Assembly: GCA_964517265.1 (NCBI GenBank)
Contig: CAZFBS010000012.1
Span: 1 to 64,000, forward strand
DNA length: 64,000 nt
Origin: REEP01 sp964517265
GTDB lineage: Bacteria; Pseudomonadota; Alphaproteobacteria; Rhodospirillales; Defluviicoccaceae
Direction of reading: 5' to 3'
In this document: positions 62,746 to 64,000 of the stretch, in pieces
Layout of the letters: each line of letters starts with the position of its first letter
Position numbering within the stretch: the first letter of the stretch is position 1
Program-made: the position numbers and the translations under genes
The notes under the pieces: generated by a model
The model's database searches: none
Told to the model about the DNA's origin: nothing
The model's input: the letters and a program-made list of their open reading frames with translations, nothing else

Positions 62746-64000
62746 ATGGTCTTCGATCCGTTCGACCTCAGCGTGCCCGCGCCTTCGTCCGCACCGCCGG
62801 TCGTGCCTGACCGCCTGCGCTACCTTGAGGCGCTGAATCCGACCCAGCGCCAAGCGGTCGAGGCGATCGATGGCCCGGTGCTGGTGCTTGCCGGCGCCGG
62901 AACCGGCAAGACCCGCGTCCTCACCACCCGGCTGGCACACATCGTCTCCCTCGGCAAAGCCCGGCCATGGCAGATGCTCGCCGTCACCTTCACCAACAAG
63001 GCCGCGCGGGAGATGCGCGAGCGCGTTGCGGCGTTGCTCGGTGGGCCGGTCGAAGGCTGGTGGGTCGGGACCTTCCACGCTCTTTGCGCCCGCATCCTGC
63101 GCGCCCATGCCGAAACAGTGGGCCTGAAATCCAACTTCACCATTCTCGATACCGATGATCAGTTGCGACTGATCAAGCAGCTCCTCGAAGCGCGCCGGAT
63201 CGATTCCAAGCGGACGCCGCCGCGAGTCATCCTGGCGGCGATCCAGCGCTGGAAGGACCGCGGCCTGACGCCCGACCGGGTTTCGGCGGCGGAAGGCGCT
63301 GCCGCCGCCGATGGCCATGCCTTGGCGATCTATGACGAGTATCAGGAGCGGCTGCAGACTTTGAACGCGGCGGACTTCGGCGATCTGCTGCTGCACTGCC
63401 TGACGGTGTTTCGCAGCGACGCCGATGCGCTCCAGCGCTATCAGCAGCAGTTTCGCTACATCCTGGTCGATGAATATCAGGACACCAACGTGGCGCAGTA
63501 TCTGTGGCTGCGGGCGCTGGCGCAACGTCACCACAACATCTGTTGCGTTGGCGACGACGACCAGTCGATCTACTCGTGGCGGGGCGCCGAGGTCGGCAAT
63601 ATCCTGCGGTTCGAGCATGATTTTCCCGGCGCCGAAATCATCCGGCTGGAGTGCAACTACCGCTCAACGCCCCATATTCTTGCCGCCGCGTCGGGACTGA
63701 TTGCCCACAACCATAGCCGCCACGGCAAGACCCTGTGGACCGACTGCAAGGAAGGCGAGAAGGTTGTCGTCCGCGGCGTCTGGGACGGCCAGGACGAGGC
63801 GCGAATCGTTTGCGAGACGATGGAAGCGCTTCAGGCCAGAGGCCACAAACTCGGTGAAATGGCGGTGCTGGTGCGGGCGGGGTTCCAGACCCGTGCGTTC
63901 GAGGAGCGGATGATCGTCGTCGGCCTCTCTTACCGCGTCATCGGCGGCTTGCGCTTTTACGAGCGGCAGGAGATCCGCGATGCGATCGCCTACCTGCGCG
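62746..64000 (+). CDS. UvrD/PcrA-type ATP-dependent DNA helicase (3' partial)
   Basis: 418 codons are visible; the window ends inside the gene. Motifs present: LNPTQRQAVEAIDGPVLVLA (Q motif), AGAGTGKTRVL (Walker A), VTFTNKAAREMRERV (Ia), WWVGTFHALCARIL, ILVDEYQDTN (II), VGDDDQSIYSWRGAE (III), and IRLECNYRST (IV). This superfamily 1 helicase acts in nucleotide-excision and mismatch repair and removes blocks to replication. ATG at 62746; the upstream TATATAT may be part of its promoter. PcrA and UvrD cannot be told apart from this part. Confidence 0.95.
   Translation, partial: MVFDPFDLSVPAPSSAPPVVPDRLRYLEALNPTQRQAVEAIDGPVLVLAGAGTGKTRVLTTRLAHIVSLGKARPWQMLAVTFTNKAAREMRERVAALLGGPVEGWWVGTFHALCARILRAHAETVGLKSNFTILDTDDQLRLIKQLLEARRIDSKRTPPRVILAAIQRWKDRGLTPDRVSAAEGAAAADGHALAIYDEYQERLQTLNAADFGDLLLHCLTVFRSDADALQRYQQQFRYILVDEYQDTNVAQYLWLRALAQRHHNICCVGDDDQSIYSWRGAEVGNILRFEHDFPGAEIIRLECNYRSTPHILAAASGLIAHNHSRHGKTLWTDCKEGEKVVVRGVWDGQDEARIVCETMEALQARGHKLGEMAVLVRAGFQTRAFEERMIVVGLSYRVIGGLRFYERQEIRDAIAYLR

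Noticed and set aside
61882..63618. 578-codon minus-strand frame opposite phoB and the helicase gene
   Set aside because: The plus strand encodes two textbook proteins there.

Overview
The window is high-GC alphaproteobacterial chromosome, most like a Rhodospirillales-type organism. The signs are a PHO regulon with enlarged PstC and PstA, GroESL behind a CIRCE element, PEP-CTERM proteins, a DUF4212/SSS symporter pair and abundant acyl-CoA genes. No 16S gene or other strict taxonomic marker is present, so the assignment stays at class level. It is draft sequence: two 100-N gaps (14921-15020 and 26296-26395) each have the same 55 bases on both sides, so they look like unmerged contig overlaps. 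Removing 155 nt at each restores one reading frame through the interrupted gene.

Positions 1 to about 9393 are an accessory region that reads as one end of an integrated mobilizable element. It carries a retron-type reverse transcriptase fused to a Toprim domain (cut by the window start), an ArdC-type antirestriction protein, a Fic protein with an inhibitory motif, several small element genes, a possible EVE-like/GIY-YIG protein, and a mobC-relaxase-RHH-small-gene operon. A repeat cluster at the mobC start is an oriT candidate. The region ends at a tRNA 3'-end-like remnant, a candidate attR.

From 9.5 to 23.6 kb the chromosome carries a PaaI thioesterase behind a palindromic operator, a serralysin-like protease, two PEP-CTERM proteins each behind a good sigma-54 promoter, DUF533 and Yip1 proteins, an acetate-type symporter pair with a structured leader, FtsH, a methyltransferase, an acyl-CoA dehydrogenase and a YdcF protein. 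At 24-26.7 kb lies an unusual gene: two membrane helices, a STAND/AAA-type NTPase domain, and at least six near-identical 44-residue repeats. A possible small RNA or attenuator sits just upstream. This is the strongest candidate for an undescribed system.

From 26.7 to 53.7 kb are mostly housekeeping and metabolic genes: a GNAT-formylglutamate amidohydrolase pair, tRNA-Val, cytochrome b561 with a di-heme peroxidase, pgi-mutL, an ACP-acyl-CoA synthetase pair divergent from a Pat-like NDP-forming ligase/acetyltransferase, an MT-A70 methyltransferase, a CaiB-type CoA transferase, cobD, a GST, a DJ-1 protein, a GH31 glucosidase, a Met-rich small protein, groESL, a TVP38 protein, a glycosyltransferase and a thioesterase. 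From 53.8 to 62.6 kb a diguanylate cyclase precedes phoR, then a Pho box and pstS-pstC-pstA-pstB-phoU-phoB, a complete phosphate sensing and uptake locus. The window ends inside a UvrD/PcrA-type helicase gene.
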